A DNA stretch of 9,048 nucleotides from DASZKW01 sp035552775. Its GTDB lineage: Bacteria > Actinomycetota > Acidimicrobiia > Acidimicrobiales > Palsa-688. The translations under genes were made by a program, and so were the position numbers. Location: positions 1 through 9,048 of the forward strand of contig DASZKW010000086.1 of NCBI GenBank assembly GCA_035552775.1, in the 5' to 3' direction. Below are positions 1-6,918 of the stretch, piece after piece; within the stretch, counting starts at the first letter, position 1; every line of letters begins with the position of its first letter. The notes beneath the pieces are model-generated. The model saw nothing but the letters and a program-made list of their open reading frames with translations, was not told the DNA's origin and searched no databases.

Positions 1-165
1 CACGATCTGCCAGTCGTTGTCGGCGGCCATCTCGTCCAGTAGCTCGTTCAGGCGGGTCGCCACCCGACCGCCAAGCACTCGCCTGCGGTACTTCGGGCAC
101 CAAACGACGTGCAAGCCGAGCGACGTGACTCCACCAGCCGAGCGACGAAAGCGGGTATCCGACAT
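1..165 (-). CDS. tnpA: IS200/IS605-family transposase TnpA, N-terminal part
   Basis: Reading leftward from the ATG at 165-163 gives 55 residues and runs off the window. Residues 14-31 include LHVVWCPKYRRRVL, the signature beginning of the Y1 (HUH, single-tyrosine) transposase fold, followed by the usual RLNELLDEMA helix and the start of the next strand. Family members are about 130-150 residues long, so the HUH histidines and catalytic tyrosine lie beyond the edge and the enzyme's integrity cannot be judged. An in-frame stop (CTA on the + strand, 178-180) sits five codons upstream, so this ATG is the earliest possible start. No good Shine-Dalgarno precedes it. TnpA cuts and rejoins single-stranded DNA at the element's ends. 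The visible part shows no frameshift. Confidence 0.88.
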   Translation of the reverse strand, partial: MSDTRFRRSAGGVTSLGLHVVWCPKYRRRVLGGRVATRLNELLDEMAADNDWQIV

Positions 166-209
166 GACAAGAGCAGCCTACGAGCGGGGTGTGACGCTCA
201 CCGGGGAGG

Positions 210-226
210 TCGGGGCTTCGCCCCGA
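210..226. repeat. Perfect hairpin in the IS end
   Basis: Seven base pairs (210-216 with 220-226) close a TTC loop. It lies between the tnpA start and the outer hairpin of the element. It may be part of the transposase recognition region or may structure the tnpA 5' leader. Confidence 0.5.
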
Positions 227-238
227 GCCCCGATTCAC

Positions 239-258
239 CTGACGGCTGAAGCCGCCAG
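239..258. repeat. Imperfect hairpin, probable TnpA-recognition hairpin
   Basis: Bases 239-247 pair with 250-258 with one A-C mismatch (242/255), leaving a TGAA loop when the last pair opens. An irregular hairpin just inside the element end is characteristic of the single-stranded substrates bound by IS200/IS605 TnpA. Its role here is inferred from position and shape. Confidence 0.5.
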
Positions 259-276
259 TCCCCTCGGGGCGTTCTG

Positions 277-516
277 ATGGACCGATCGTCGGTGTGCGCC
301 CGCCCCGGTTGCCAGGCGCCGGCGGTCGCCTGGCTGACTTACGCCTACCAGACCCGTCAGGTCTGGCTGGACGACGTCGGTGCCGGCACCGGTGATCGCT
401 GGCCGATGTGCGCCGGGCATGCTGGCGGTCTGAAGGTGCCGCAGGGCTGGACTCAGGTCGACCGTCGCACGGGCGAACGCCCGTCGGTGCCGTCTTCCCG
501 GGCCCTCGCATCCTGA
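277..516 (+). CDS. DUF3499 family protein
   Basis: The 79-residue product has the family pattern: CARPGC near the N-terminus, a PAVAWLTYAYQTRQVWLDD strand region, MCAGHAGGLKVPQGW, and a VDRR ending. Cys7, Cys12, Cys45 and His48 (C-x4-C ... C-x2-H) look like a small metal site. The function of the family is unknown. In mycobacteria a DUF3499 gene lies directly beside the phosphomannomutase gene (known context), and here ManB lies three genes downstream. The ATG at 277 overlaps the end of the upstream IS sequence and only a weak GGGGCG lies before it. GTG at 292 is an alternative start that keeps all the cysteines. The last ~15 residues are low-complexity and look variable. Confidence 0.85.
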   Translation: MDRSSVCARPGCQAPAVAWLTYAYQTRQVWLDDVGAGTGDRWPMCAGHAGGLKVPQGWTQVDRRTGERPSVPSSRALAS

Positions 517-557
517 GGCGGCCGGGGGCGCCCGGTGTCGACGGCCTGACCGAGGCG

Positions 558-1256
558 GTGGTCGGCTACCTCGGGGGCCTGCTGGTGTCGGTGCTCGCCA
601 GCTCGGTCGCCGGGGCAGCCGTCGGCTACAAGGGTCGTGGGCCTGTGCCCGTCGCCGTCCTGGTAGCTGACGTGGTCGGGCTGTGGGTCGGCTTCGTCGG
701 GGGGGCGCTCGTCGCCAGCAGGACCAAGGGGAGTGGGAGCCTGGTACGGGACTTCGGCCTCAGGCTCGGCCCCGTCGCCGCCCCCTCCAGGGTGAGGTCG
801 GCCGGTTGGGACCTGGCCGGCGGCGCCGCCGTCGGACTTGTGTGCCAGTACGCGCTCCTCCCCCTTCTGTACCTGCCCTTCGAGCAGTTGGACACCTCGC
901 TCGTGCACCAACTCGGCCGCCCCGCCCAGCAGGACACAGCCTCGGTCCACTCCGTGCCCCTGCTTGCCATCGTGCTGATCTTCCTCGCCGTCGGCGCCCC
1001 CATCGTTGAGGAGCTGTTCTTCCGGGGCCTGGTGCTGGGCAGCCTGCTGCGCCGCTTCGGGGCGCCCGTCGGCATCGCGGTGAGCGCCTTGCTGTTCGCC
1101 TTCGCACATTTCCAGGCGGTCCAGTTCCCAGGCCTCGCCGTCTTCGGCGTGGTGCTCGGCTTGCTGGCGTGGCGCACCGGACGTCTAGGACCGGGCATCG
1201 CCGCCCATGCCGCCTTCAACGCCAGCGCGGTCATCTCCGTCACCCACCTGCGCTGA
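558..1256 (+). CDS. CPBP-family intramembrane metalloprotease
   Basis: This is a polytopic membrane protein of about 232 residues. It carries all three motifs of the CPBP (Abi/CAAX-protease-like) family: EELFFR at 151-156 (EExxxR), FAFAH at 180-184 (FxxxH) and HAAFN at 217-221 (HxxxN), numbered from GTG 558. These glutamates and histidines form the metal-dependent active site inside the membrane. Hydrophobic helices surround the motifs and an Arg/Lys-rich loop follows the first pair. Bacterial members act in membrane-protein processing or bacteriocin immunity; the substrate here is unknown. The start is uncertain. The frame is open from ATG 408, but that would overlap the DUF3499 gene by 109 bases. 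The sequence looks protein-like from about 513, where a CTG overlaps the DUF3499 stop. GTG 558 is the first conventional start after that stop. Confidence 0.82.
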   Translation: MVGYLGGLLVSVLASSVAGAAVGYKGRGPVPVAVLVADVVGLWVGFVGGALVASRTKGSGSLVRDFGLRLGPVAAPSRVRSAGWDLAGGAAVGLVCQYALLPLLYLPFEQLDTSLVHQLGRPAQQDTASVHSVPLLAIVLIFLAVGAPIVEELFFRGLVLGSLLRRFGAPVGIAVSALLFAFAHFQAVQFPGLAVFGVVLGLLAWRTGRLGPGIAAHAAFNASAVISVTHLR

Positions 1257-1335
1257 ACTCCGTTCAAGTGGTCGGCTGGGTCCGCCGATAACAACAGCAG
1301 CGAAGGGACGGCGGCTGCGACCCGCGGCCGTACCG

Positions 1336-1341
1336 AGGAGG
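1336..1341 (+). promoter_or_regulatory. Strong Shine-Dalgarno deciding a TTG start
   Basis: AGGAGG lies seven bases before the TTG at 1349. It is the best ribosome-binding site in this part of the window, and it is the main reason to accept the TTG-initiated zinc-ribbon gene. Confidence 0.75.
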
Positions 1342-1348
1342 GATCCCA

Positions 1349-1516
1349 TTGAAGTGCCCACGGTGCAAGACCCGCGAGCTGGTCGTGATCGACATGGCCG
1401 TGTCCGGACAAAGGGTCCGCCTGCGAAGCTGCTCGGCATGCGAGGTCCGGTGGTGGGAGGGCGGTACCGGTCTGCTGGCCCTCGACGGCCTGCTCGCCCT
1501 GGCGACAGACCGCTGA
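1349..1516 (+). CDS. Small zinc-ribbon protein (55 aa, TTG start)
   Basis: From TTG 1349 to TGA 1514-1516 the frame encodes 55 residues beginning MKCPRCKTRELVVIDMAVSG. It has two CxxC knuckles, Cys3/Cys6 and Cys28/Cys31 (SCSACEVRWW), separated by 21 residues, as expected for a one-zinc ribbon. After the second knuckle come Trp35-Trp36 and a short leucine-rich C-terminal helix. The alternation of charged and hydrophobic residues in the middle fits the beta hairpin of a zinc ribbon. The frame has no ATG at its start, so simple ATG/GTG searches miss it. A textbook AGGAGG at the right spacing supports translation. It lies between the CPBP protease and the large membrane protein on the same strand and is probably co-transcribed. 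Function is unknown; I resist assigning a partner. Related short proteins may exist in acidimicrobial genomes (recollection, not searched). Confidence 0.82.
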   Translation: MKCPRCKTRELVVIDMAVSGQRVRLRSCSACEVRWWEGGTGLLALDGLLALATDR

Positions 1517-1543
1517 GAGCCACTTGACTTGACCGCTGAGAGC
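1508..1543. repeat. 13-bp direct repeat, 23-bp period, at the end of the zinc-ribbon gene
   Basis: GACCGCTGAGAGC occurs at 1508-1520 and again at 1531-1543. The first copy contains the stop codon of the zinc-ribbon gene. The intervening ten bases, together with the second copy, create two overlapping TTGAC words (1524 and 1529). This may be a small tandem duplication or a paired protein-binding site; no function can be assigned from the sequence. Confidence 0.6.
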
Positions 1544-1665
1544 AGCCATACCGGGGCTCAAAGTGCCAGGCGCAACTCCCGAAATACGAGTGCCCAGACG
1601 CCCGGTAACCACGGGGTAGCCCCCCGATCACCGTAGGGCTCCTGGCCGGGGCAACATGGCGCACC

Positions 1666-4227
1666 GTGACCGTGCTCGATCCGCCGCAAACCGACGAGGA
1701 AGCGGACGTCCCCGGACCCCCCGACGCGGCTCCGGGGGGCGGCCATCATCTCCGGTGGGAGCGCCTGGTGCACTGGGTGGCCCGCCCCCAGTCCCTCGTC
1801 ACCCTGCTGGTCGTGGCCGCGTGCACGGTCTACACATTCAACAAGCTGCAGCCGTCCAACATCTTTGCCAACACCACCCCGACCGGTGGTGACATGGGCG
1901 CCCACGTCTGGTTGCCGTGGTTCGTCGAGCACAAGCTGCTGCCTCATTTCCGCATCACGGGCTGGGCCATGGACTGGTACGCCGGCTTCCCCGCCCTGAC
2001 GTACTACTTCCCGCTTCCGATCCTCATGATCGTCGCCGTCAACGTGATACTGCCCTACAACATCGCGTTCAAGCTGGTGGCGGTCCTCGGCCTCATCGCG
2101 CTGCCCGCCGCCGCCTGGGCGTTCGGGCGCCTGGCCCGCATGCCGTTCCCCGGACCGGCGTGCCTCGCCGCCGCCACCCTGCCTTACCTGTTCTCCCGGG
2201 ATTTCACCATCTACGGGGGCAACATCGCCTCCACCATGGCGGGGGAGTTCGCCTTCTCGATCAGCCTCGTGTTCGCCCTCCTCTTCCTCGGGGTGGTGGC
2301 CCGTGGTCTGGACACCGGGCGCCACCGCTTCATCGCCGCCCTCCTCCTGCTCGGCGCCGGGTTGTCTCACCTCTTGCCCACCATCTTCGCCGTCGCCGGG
2401 GCCCTCGTGCTCACGGCGATGTACCGGGACCGCCGCCGCTGGCGATGGACGATCCCCGTCCTCGTCGTTGCCGCCCTGCTCAGCGCCTGGTGGTCGCTGG
2501 CGTTCGAGCTCCGCCTGCCCTACGCGACCAACATGGGTTACCAGAAGATCGTCGCCTACGTGACGACCCTGTTCCCCGCCAACCTCACGTGGCTCTTCGT
2601 GATCGCTGCCGTCGGAGCAGCGGTGTCGGTGGCCCGCCGGCACAGGATCGGGACTTTCCTCACCATCATGGCCGTGCTGTCGCTCGTCGCCTTTCGGGTC
2701 GCCCCCCAGTCGAGGCTGTGGAACGCCCGGGTCCTGCCCTTCTGGTACCTGTGCCTCTACCTCCTGGTGGGCGTCGCGTTCGTCGAGGTGGGCACCCTCA
2801 TCGTCGAAGCCATCAAGCAGCCGCGCCGGGTCGCGTGGCCGGGCCCGCAGGTCACTGGCATCACCAGCAAAGGACTGGTCGCCGTCCCCGTCGTCACCCT
2901 GCTGGCCGCGCTCATCTGGGTGGGATACCCGCTGCGGTCACTCCCGTTCGGCCACACGTCGAGCACGACCGGCAAGTTCGACTGGCTCGGCATCACCAGC
3001 AACGACAACTCCTTCGTCCCCGGTTGGGTGAGTTGGAACCTGAGCGGCTACCAGGCCCCCGACAAGTCCCGGCGCGGCGAGTACTTCGCCCTGGTGGCCG
3101 CCATGGGACAGATCGGCAAGACCGTCGGCTGTGGCAGGGCCATGTGGGAGTACGAGCCCGAGCTGAACGACATGGGGACGCCGGACGCCCTCATGCTCCT
3201 TCCCTACTGGACCAACGGCTGCATCGGGTCGATGGAGGGGCTTTATTACGAGTCGTCCGGGACCACTCCGTACCACTTCCTCGACGCCGCCGAGCTGTCG
3301 GACCAGCCGTCCAACCCGGTGCGGGGCCTGCCCTATCCGGCGGCGCCGAACGTCGCCGAGGGAGTCGAGCACCTCCAGATGTTCGGCGTGAAGTACTACA
3401 TGTCGATCTCACCCCAGACCCAGCAGCAAGCCAACGCCGATCCGTCGCTGAAACTGGTGAAGCGCGTGGGCCCCTTCACCATCAACTACACGAGCGGGAA
3501 CACCACGAGCCCGGCGCAGCGCTACTGGAACATCTATCAGGTGCTCGACTCGACCCTTGTCACCCCACTGACCAACCGGCCCGTGGTGATGAAGGGGGTG
3601 TCAGGGGGAAACACGGCATGGCTCAACCCCTCGGTGGCCTGGTACGACGACCCGAGCCGCTGGAGCGTCTACGAAGCGGCGTCAGGGCCCTCTACCTGGG
3701 ACCGGGTCAGCCCGTCCGACACCAGCCCGCCCCAGACCCCGCTCCCCCCTGTTCACGTCACGGGCGTCAAGGTGGGGGAGGAATCGATGTCGTTCAACGT
3801 CGACCGCACGGGCGTGCCCGTGCTCGTCAACACCTCATATTTTCCCAACTGGCAGACGAGCGGGGCGAGGGGTCCCTACAGGGTCACCCCCAACCTGATG
3901 GTGGTCATCCCTACCTCCAAGCACGTGTCGCTCCACTACGGGGCGACGGCGCTCAACTGGACCGGCTACGTCCTCACCGCGGCCGGGGTTGTCGGCCTGG
4001 TGGCCCTTTGGCGTCTTGGTGTCGTGGCGTTCCCCGGACGGCGCCGGCGCCGCTCCGATGGGTCGGAGGAGCAGGAGGCGGCGGAGGCGGAGGCGCCCGG
4101 AGGCCCGAGCGAGCCCTATGTACGGCTCGGCCACGAACTGGCCGGCGCGCCCCGGGGTAGCGACTGGCACGCGGAGGACCTGGACAACTGGCTAGGCCAT
4201 CCGGGGGGTCTCGAGTCTGGGGGCTAA
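1666..4227 (+). CDS. Large polytopic membrane protein, PTPS-related / GT-C-like
   Basis: The 853-residue product has a short Pro/Asp-rich cytoplasmic N-terminus, then about a dozen hydrophobic segments between residues 43 and 422. A polar ectodomain of roughly 340 residues (423-765) follows, then one more helix (767-789), a GRRRRR stop-transfer and an acidic tail. The first outer loop holds GGDMGAHVW (Asp76) and DWYAGFPALTYYFPLP (103-118). That arrangement recalls the membrane proteins annotated as 6-pyruvoyl-tetrahydropterin-synthase-related, which resemble GT-C glycosyltransferases in topology and in an acidic residue in loop one. The PTPS name does not imply pterin chemistry. The ectodomain ends in a FPNWQTSG...HVSLHYG segment like that of YfhO-type membrane proteins. 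ManB starts 13 bases downstream, so transfer of a polyprenyl-linked sugar, perhaps mannose, is a plausible but unproven role. Start: GTG 1666; the ATG at 1656 is in another frame. No clear ribosome-binding site is visible. Confidence 0.82.
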   Translation: MTVLDPPQTDEEADVPGPPDAAPGGGHHLRWERLVHWVARPQSLVTLLVVAACTVYTFNKLQPSNIFANTTPTGGDMGAHVWLPWFVEHKLLPHFRITGWAMDWYAGFPALTYYFPLPILMIVAVNVILPYNIAFKLVAVLGLIALPAAAWAFGRLARMPFPGPACLAAATLPYLFSRDFTIYGGNIASTMAGEFAFSISLVFALLFLGVVARGLDTGRHRFIAALLLLGAGLSHLLPTIFAVAGALVLTAMYRDRRRWRWTIPVLVVAALLSAWWSLAFELRLPYATNMGYQKIVAYVTTLFPANLTWLFVIAAVGAAVSVARRHRIGTFLTIMAVLSLVAFRVAPQSRLWNARVLPFWYLCLYLLVGVAFVEVGTLIVEAIKQPRRVAWPGPQVTGITSKGLVAVPVVTLLAALIWVGYPLRSLPFGHTSSTTGKFDWLGITSNDNSFVPGWVSWNLSGYQAPDKSRRGEYFALVAAMGQIGKTVGCGRAMWEYEPELNDMGTPDALMLLPYWTNGCIGSMEGLYYESSGTTPYHFLDAAELSDQPSNPVRGLPYPAAPNVAEGVEHLQMFGVKYYMSISPQTQQQANADPSLKLVKRVGPFTINYTSGNTTSPAQRYWNIYQVLDSTLVTPLTNRPVVMKGVSGGNTAWLNPSVAWYDDPSRWSVYEAASGPSTWDRVSPSDTSPPQTPLPPVHVTGVKVGEESMSFNVDRTGVPVLVNTSYFPNWQTSGARGPYRVTPNLMVVIPTSKHVSLHYGATALNWTGYVLTAAGVVGLVALWRLGVVAFPGRRRRRSDGSEEQEAAEAEAPGGPSEPYVRLGHELAGAPRGSDWHAEDLDNWLGHPGGLESGG

Positions 4228-4240
4228 GGTCGGGCTCCGC

Positions 4241-5605
4241 ATGGCTTCCCCTGACCTCGACACGGTGTTCAAGGCGTACGACATAAGAGGGACCGTTCCC
4301 GACCAGATCAACGCCGATCTGGCGCGAGCGGTCGGTTCCGCGTTCGCCGCCTTCGCCGGGTCCGACCGGGTGGTCGTGGCGCGGGACATGCGCGAATCGG
4401 GGCTGGCCCTGTCCGCTGCGTTCGCCGACGGTGTCACCTCGACCGGAGCCGACGTGGTCGACATCGGGCTGTGCTCGACCGATGAGCTCTACTACGCGTC
4501 GGGGGCGTTCGATGCTCCCGGCGCCATGTTCACGGCGTCCCATAACCCTGCCCGGTACAACGGCATCAAGCTGTGCCTGTCCGGCGCCCGCCCGGTTGGG
4601 GAGGAGTCGGGCCTGGCGGAGATCAAGGCGGCGGTGGCGGCCGCCGCTCGTCCACCGGGCGGCGCCAGGCGCGGCGATGTGAGCCGCCGCGACGTCCTCG
4701 ACGACTATGCGGCCAAGGTCCGATCCTTTGTCGACTTGGACGCGCTCCGGCCCCTGAAGGTGGTGGCGGACACGGCCAACGGGATGGGCGGCCTCGTGGT
4801 GCCGGCGGTGTTCGGTGGTCTTCCCTTCGACCTGGAAGTGCTCTTCGGGGAGCTCGACGGTGATTTCCCGAACCATCCGGCGGACCCGATACAACTGGCC
4901 AACCTGGCCGACCTGCGCAGCCGCCTTCGTGAGGTGGACGCCGATGTCGGTCTGGCGTTCGACGGTGACGCCGACCGCTGCTTTCTGGTGGACGATCTGG
5001 GCGAACCAGTGTCGGGATCCACGACCACCGCGATCGTCGCCAAGGCCATGTTGGAGAAAGAACCCGGCGCGACGATCCTGTACAACTTGATCTGCTCGAA
5101 ATCGGTGCCGGAGATCATCAAGGAGTGCGGGGGGAAGCCGGTCAGGACCCGGGTGGGCCACTCCTTCATCAAGTCGGTCATGGCCGACACCGACGCCGTC
5201 TTCGGCGGTGAGCACTCCGGCCACTACTACTTCAGGGACAACTACCGAGCCGACTCGGGTTCCGTAGCTGCGCTTTGCGTGCTCGAGGTGCTCTCCAAGG
5301 CCGGGGTAGCGCTGTCGGAGCTGCGCAAGCCCTTCGAGCGCTACGCCGACTCCGGGGAGATCAACACCGAGGTCGCCGACCCCGGGGCCGTGATAGACCG
5401 CGTCGCGGAGTCCATGGTCCAGAGCCAACCCGACGCCTCCCAGGAGCGTGTCGACGGGCTGACGGTCGACGTGGGCGAGTGGTGGTTCAACCTCCGCGCC
5501 TCCAACACCGAGCCGCTGCTGCGCCTGAACCTCGAGGCTCCCACGCCCGAGCTGTGCGAGTCTCGCACCGCAGAGGTCATCGCTCTGATAAAGGAGCTCA
5601 CCTGA
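4241..5605 (+). CDS. manB: Phosphomannomutase / phosphoglucomutase
   Basis: The enzyme interconverts mannose-6-phosphate and mannose-1-phosphate (often also the glucose phosphates), supplying GDP-mannose synthesis in the cytoplasm. All four hallmark loops of the alpha-D-phosphohexomutase superfamily are present in the 454 residues. KAYDIRG is at 11-17, with the catalytic phosphoserine loop TASHNP at 98-103 (Ser100). The metal loop DGDADR is at 241-246, the sugar-specificity loop GGEHSG at 322-327 and the phosphate-binding loop RASNTEP at 419-425. GEHSG is the form shared by PMM/PGM enzymes. Length is normal for the family. The ATG lies 13 bases after the previous stop with only a weak AAGG upstream. 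The gene's TGA overlaps the next ATG, which implies translational coupling. Confidence 0.95.
   Translation: MASPDLDTVFKAYDIRGTVPDQINADLARAVGSAFAAFAGSDRVVVARDMRESGLALSAAFADGVTSTGADVVDIGLCSTDELYYASGAFDAPGAMFTASHNPARYNGIKLCLSGARPVGEESGLAEIKAAVAAAARPPGGARRGDVSRRDVLDDYAAKVRSFVDLDALRPLKVVADTANGMGGLVVPAVFGGLPFDLEVLFGELDGDFPNHPADPIQLANLADLRSRLREVDADVGLAFDGDADRCFLVDDLGEPVSGSTTTAIVAKAMLEKEPGATILYNLICSKSVPEIIKECGGKPVRTRVGHSFIKSVMADTDAVFGGEHSGHYYFRDNYRADSGSVAALCVLEVLSKAGVALSELRKPFERYADSGEINTEVADPGAVIDRVAESMVQSQPDASQERVDGLTVDVGEWWFNLRASNTEPLLRLNLEAPTPELCESRTAEVIALIKELT
5590..5596 (+). promoter_or_regulatory. Shine-Dalgarno for the Trm112-like gene
   Basis: AAAGGAG lies inside the last manB codons, eight bases before ATG 5605. 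It fixes the start of the downstream small gene at the TGATG overlap. Confidence 0.75.
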
Positions 5606-5847
5606 TGTCTCTCGATCCCAAGCTCCTGGAAATCCTCGCCTGCCCCGAGGACAAGGGACCGTTGCTGTACTTCGCCGACGAGGCCGCCCTCTACAATCCC
5701 CGCCTGAAGCGGCGTTACTCGGTCACCGACGACATCCCCATCATGCTCATCGACGAGGCCGAGACGGTGAGTGAAGCGGAGCACGACCGGCTCGTCGCCA
5801 AGGCCGAGGCCGATGGCGTCAAACCCACCTTCGAGCCCGGGAAGTAG
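5605..5847 (+). CDS. Trm112 family (UPF0434-like) small protein
   Basis: The 80-residue protein begins MSLDPKLLEILACPEDKGPL and continues through LYNPRLKRRYSVTDDIPIMLIDEA, the diagnostic pattern of Trm112/YcaR proteins. In eukaryotes and archaea Trm112 is a zinc-binding activator subunit of several methyltransferases; the role of bacterial relatives is poorly defined. Here only Cys13 of the usual first knuckle remains (ACPED instead of CPxC) and no second pair is visible, so a zinc site is unlikely. The charged C-terminal extension (about 51-80) is probably helical. The ATG overlaps the manB stop and a good AAGGAG precedes it. The isomerase gene follows after three bases, so it is part of a tight manB-trm112-isomerase unit. 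Confidence 0.9.
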   Translation: MSLDPKLLEILACPEDKGPLLYFADEAALYNPRLKRRYSVTDDIPIMLIDEAETVSEAEHDRLVAKAEADGVKPTFEPGK

Positions 5848-5850
5848 GAG

Positions 5851-6885
5851 GTGACCCTCGACACCGTCGGCATGTTCCAACTGGCCGAGTCACTGCCCGA
5901 ACAGGTCGAAGAAGCGGCGGACCGCACCCGTCTGGTCCAGGGGCTCCCGACGGCCGAGGAGATCGAGCACGTCGTCGTGCTCGGCATGGGGGGCAGCGGT
6001 GTCGCCGGCGATGTGCTCGTCGCCGCCGCCGCACCCTTTCTCCCGGTGCCGGTAGTGGTCGTGAAGTCCTACGAGTGCCCGGCTTTCGTCGGCGAAGGCA
6101 CCTTGGTATTCGCCATCTCCTGTTCGGGCGACACCGAGGAGACGATCCAGGCGGCGTCGGACGCGGCGGTAGCGGGCGCCCACATGGTGGTGGTCACCGG
6201 GGGTGGCGAGCTCGCCCACCTGGCCACCTCCTGGGCGGCGCCCATGATTCCCGTGCCGCCGGACATTCCCCAGCCGCGCGCCGCACTGGGCGCGGTGGCC
6301 ATCCCGCCACTCCTCGTGCTCGAGGAGATCGGTCTGTTCCGGGGCGCCGCCTACTGGATCTCGCAGGCCGTCGACCAGCTCAAGCGCCGCCGTGACGTCT
6401 TCGCCAAAGCCGGCGACGCCAGTGCCGCGGCGACGGTGGCCCGACGCATCGGCGGGACCATGCCGCTCCTGCACGGCGGCGGGGCCGTCGGCACCACCGC
6501 CGCGCTGCGCTGGAAGACCCAGATCAACGAGAACGCCAAGGCGCCGGCATTCTTCTCATCCCAGCCCGAGCTGTGCCACAACGAGGTCTGCGGCTGGGGC
6601 CAACACGGCGACATCACCCGCCAGGTCCTCACCGCCGTCTCCCTGCGCCACGACGCCGAGCACCCCCAGGTAGGCCGGCGCTTCGAGCTGGTCGACGAAC
6701 TGCTGCGCGAGGTGGTGGCCGACGTCATCGAGGTGCATGCCGAGGGCGACGGGGACCTGGCCCAACTTCTCGACCTGATCCTCTTCGGGGACTACGTCTC
6801 GCTGTGGATGGCAGCCAACGCCGGCATCGATCCCGGTCCGGTGCCCGTCCTGGTCGACCTCAAGCGCCAGCTGGCAGGCGCGTAG
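5851..6885 (+). CDS. SIS-domain phosphoglucose/phosphomannose isomerase
   Basis: The 344-residue protein has two tandem sugar-isomerase (SIS) domains. GMGGSGVAGD (45-54) and SCSGDTEET (90-98) are the phosphate-binding signatures of the first. PRAALG (142-147) lies in the linker region, and QINENAK (224-230) with PELCHNEVCGW (239-249) form the active-site region of the second, including the conserved Glu240 and His243. This matches the bifunctional PGI/PMI family, which interconverts fructose-6-P with glucose-6-P or mannose-6-P and would feed ManB. Related mycobacterial neighbours of manB are sometimes annotated only as SIS-domain proteins, so full catalytic activity is likely but not certain. 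The start is GTG 5851, embedded in an AGGAGGTGA sequence (5846-5854). ATG 5872 is a possible alternative, but family resemblance of the MTLDT..MF beginning favours 5851. Confidence 0.9.
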   Translation: MTLDTVGMFQLAESLPEQVEEAADRTRLVQGLPTAEEIEHVVVLGMGGSGVAGDVLVAAAAPFLPVPVVVVKSYECPAFVGEGTLVFAISCSGDTEETIQAASDAAVAGAHMVVVTGGGELAHLATSWAAPMIPVPPDIPQPRAALGAVAIPPLLVLEEIGLFRGAAYWISQAVDQLKRRRDVFAKAGDASAAATVARRIGGTMPLLHGGGAVGTTAALRWKTQINENAKAPAFFSSQPELCHNEVCGWGQHGDITRQVLTAVSLRHDAEHPQVGRRFELVDELLREVVADVIEVHAEGDGDLAQLLDLILFGDYVSLWMAANAGIDPGPVPVLVDLKRQLAGA

Positions 6886-6908
6886 CTTTTCTCGGTCGCT
6901 CTGGGAGG

Positions 6909-6914
6909 TATCGT
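6909..6914 (+). promoter_or_regulatory. Probable -10 element for the structured RNA
   Basis: TATCGT fits the actinobacterial TANNNT -10 consensus. A start site about seven bases on would fall at 6920-6921, exactly where the long complementary helix of the candidate RNA begins. The -35 region is only T-rich (6887-6892) and not convincing. Confidence 0.45.
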
Positions 6915-6918
6915 GTTG

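Larger units (their letters stand above)
1..276 (-). mobile_element. IS200/IS605-family element, one end (partial)
   Basis: The left edge carries the 5' part of a leftward tnpA preceded, at 166-276, by non-coding DNA rich in small hairpins. This is the usual layout of the tnpA-proximal end of IS200/IS605 elements, whose TnpA recognises subterminal imperfect hairpins in single-stranded DNA and needs no terminal inverted repeats. The exact outer boundary cannot be fixed without an empty-site comparison. The hairpin at 239-258 suggests it lies within roughly 260-276, just before the next gene's start codon. The rest of the element, including any tnpB, is outside the window. Confidence 0.75.

Noticed and set aside
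17..277. Plus-strand frame of 86 codons over the IS end
   Set aside because: It is antisense to tnpA, which shows the IS200/IS605 signature, and it continues through non-coding hairpins.
1524..1552. Promoter with TTGACT and CATACC 17 bases apart
   Set aside because: The -35 is good but the -10 is poor, and the likely transcript would begin about 100 bases before GTG 1666 without support; kept only as a note under the direct repeat.
1612..1626. Five-bp GC hairpin as a terminator before the membrane-protein gene
   Set aside because: The stem is short and no T run follows.
1558..2643. Long minus-strand frame of 361 codons
   Set aside because: It is antisense to the membrane-protein gene; its product is a low-complexity Gly/Glu/Arg/His mix typical of GC-rich shadows, with no recognisable domain.
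3974..5428. Minus-strand frame of 484 codons
   Set aside because: It lies opposite manB and the end of the membrane-protein gene, both of which have clear family motifs; its own translation has no family features.
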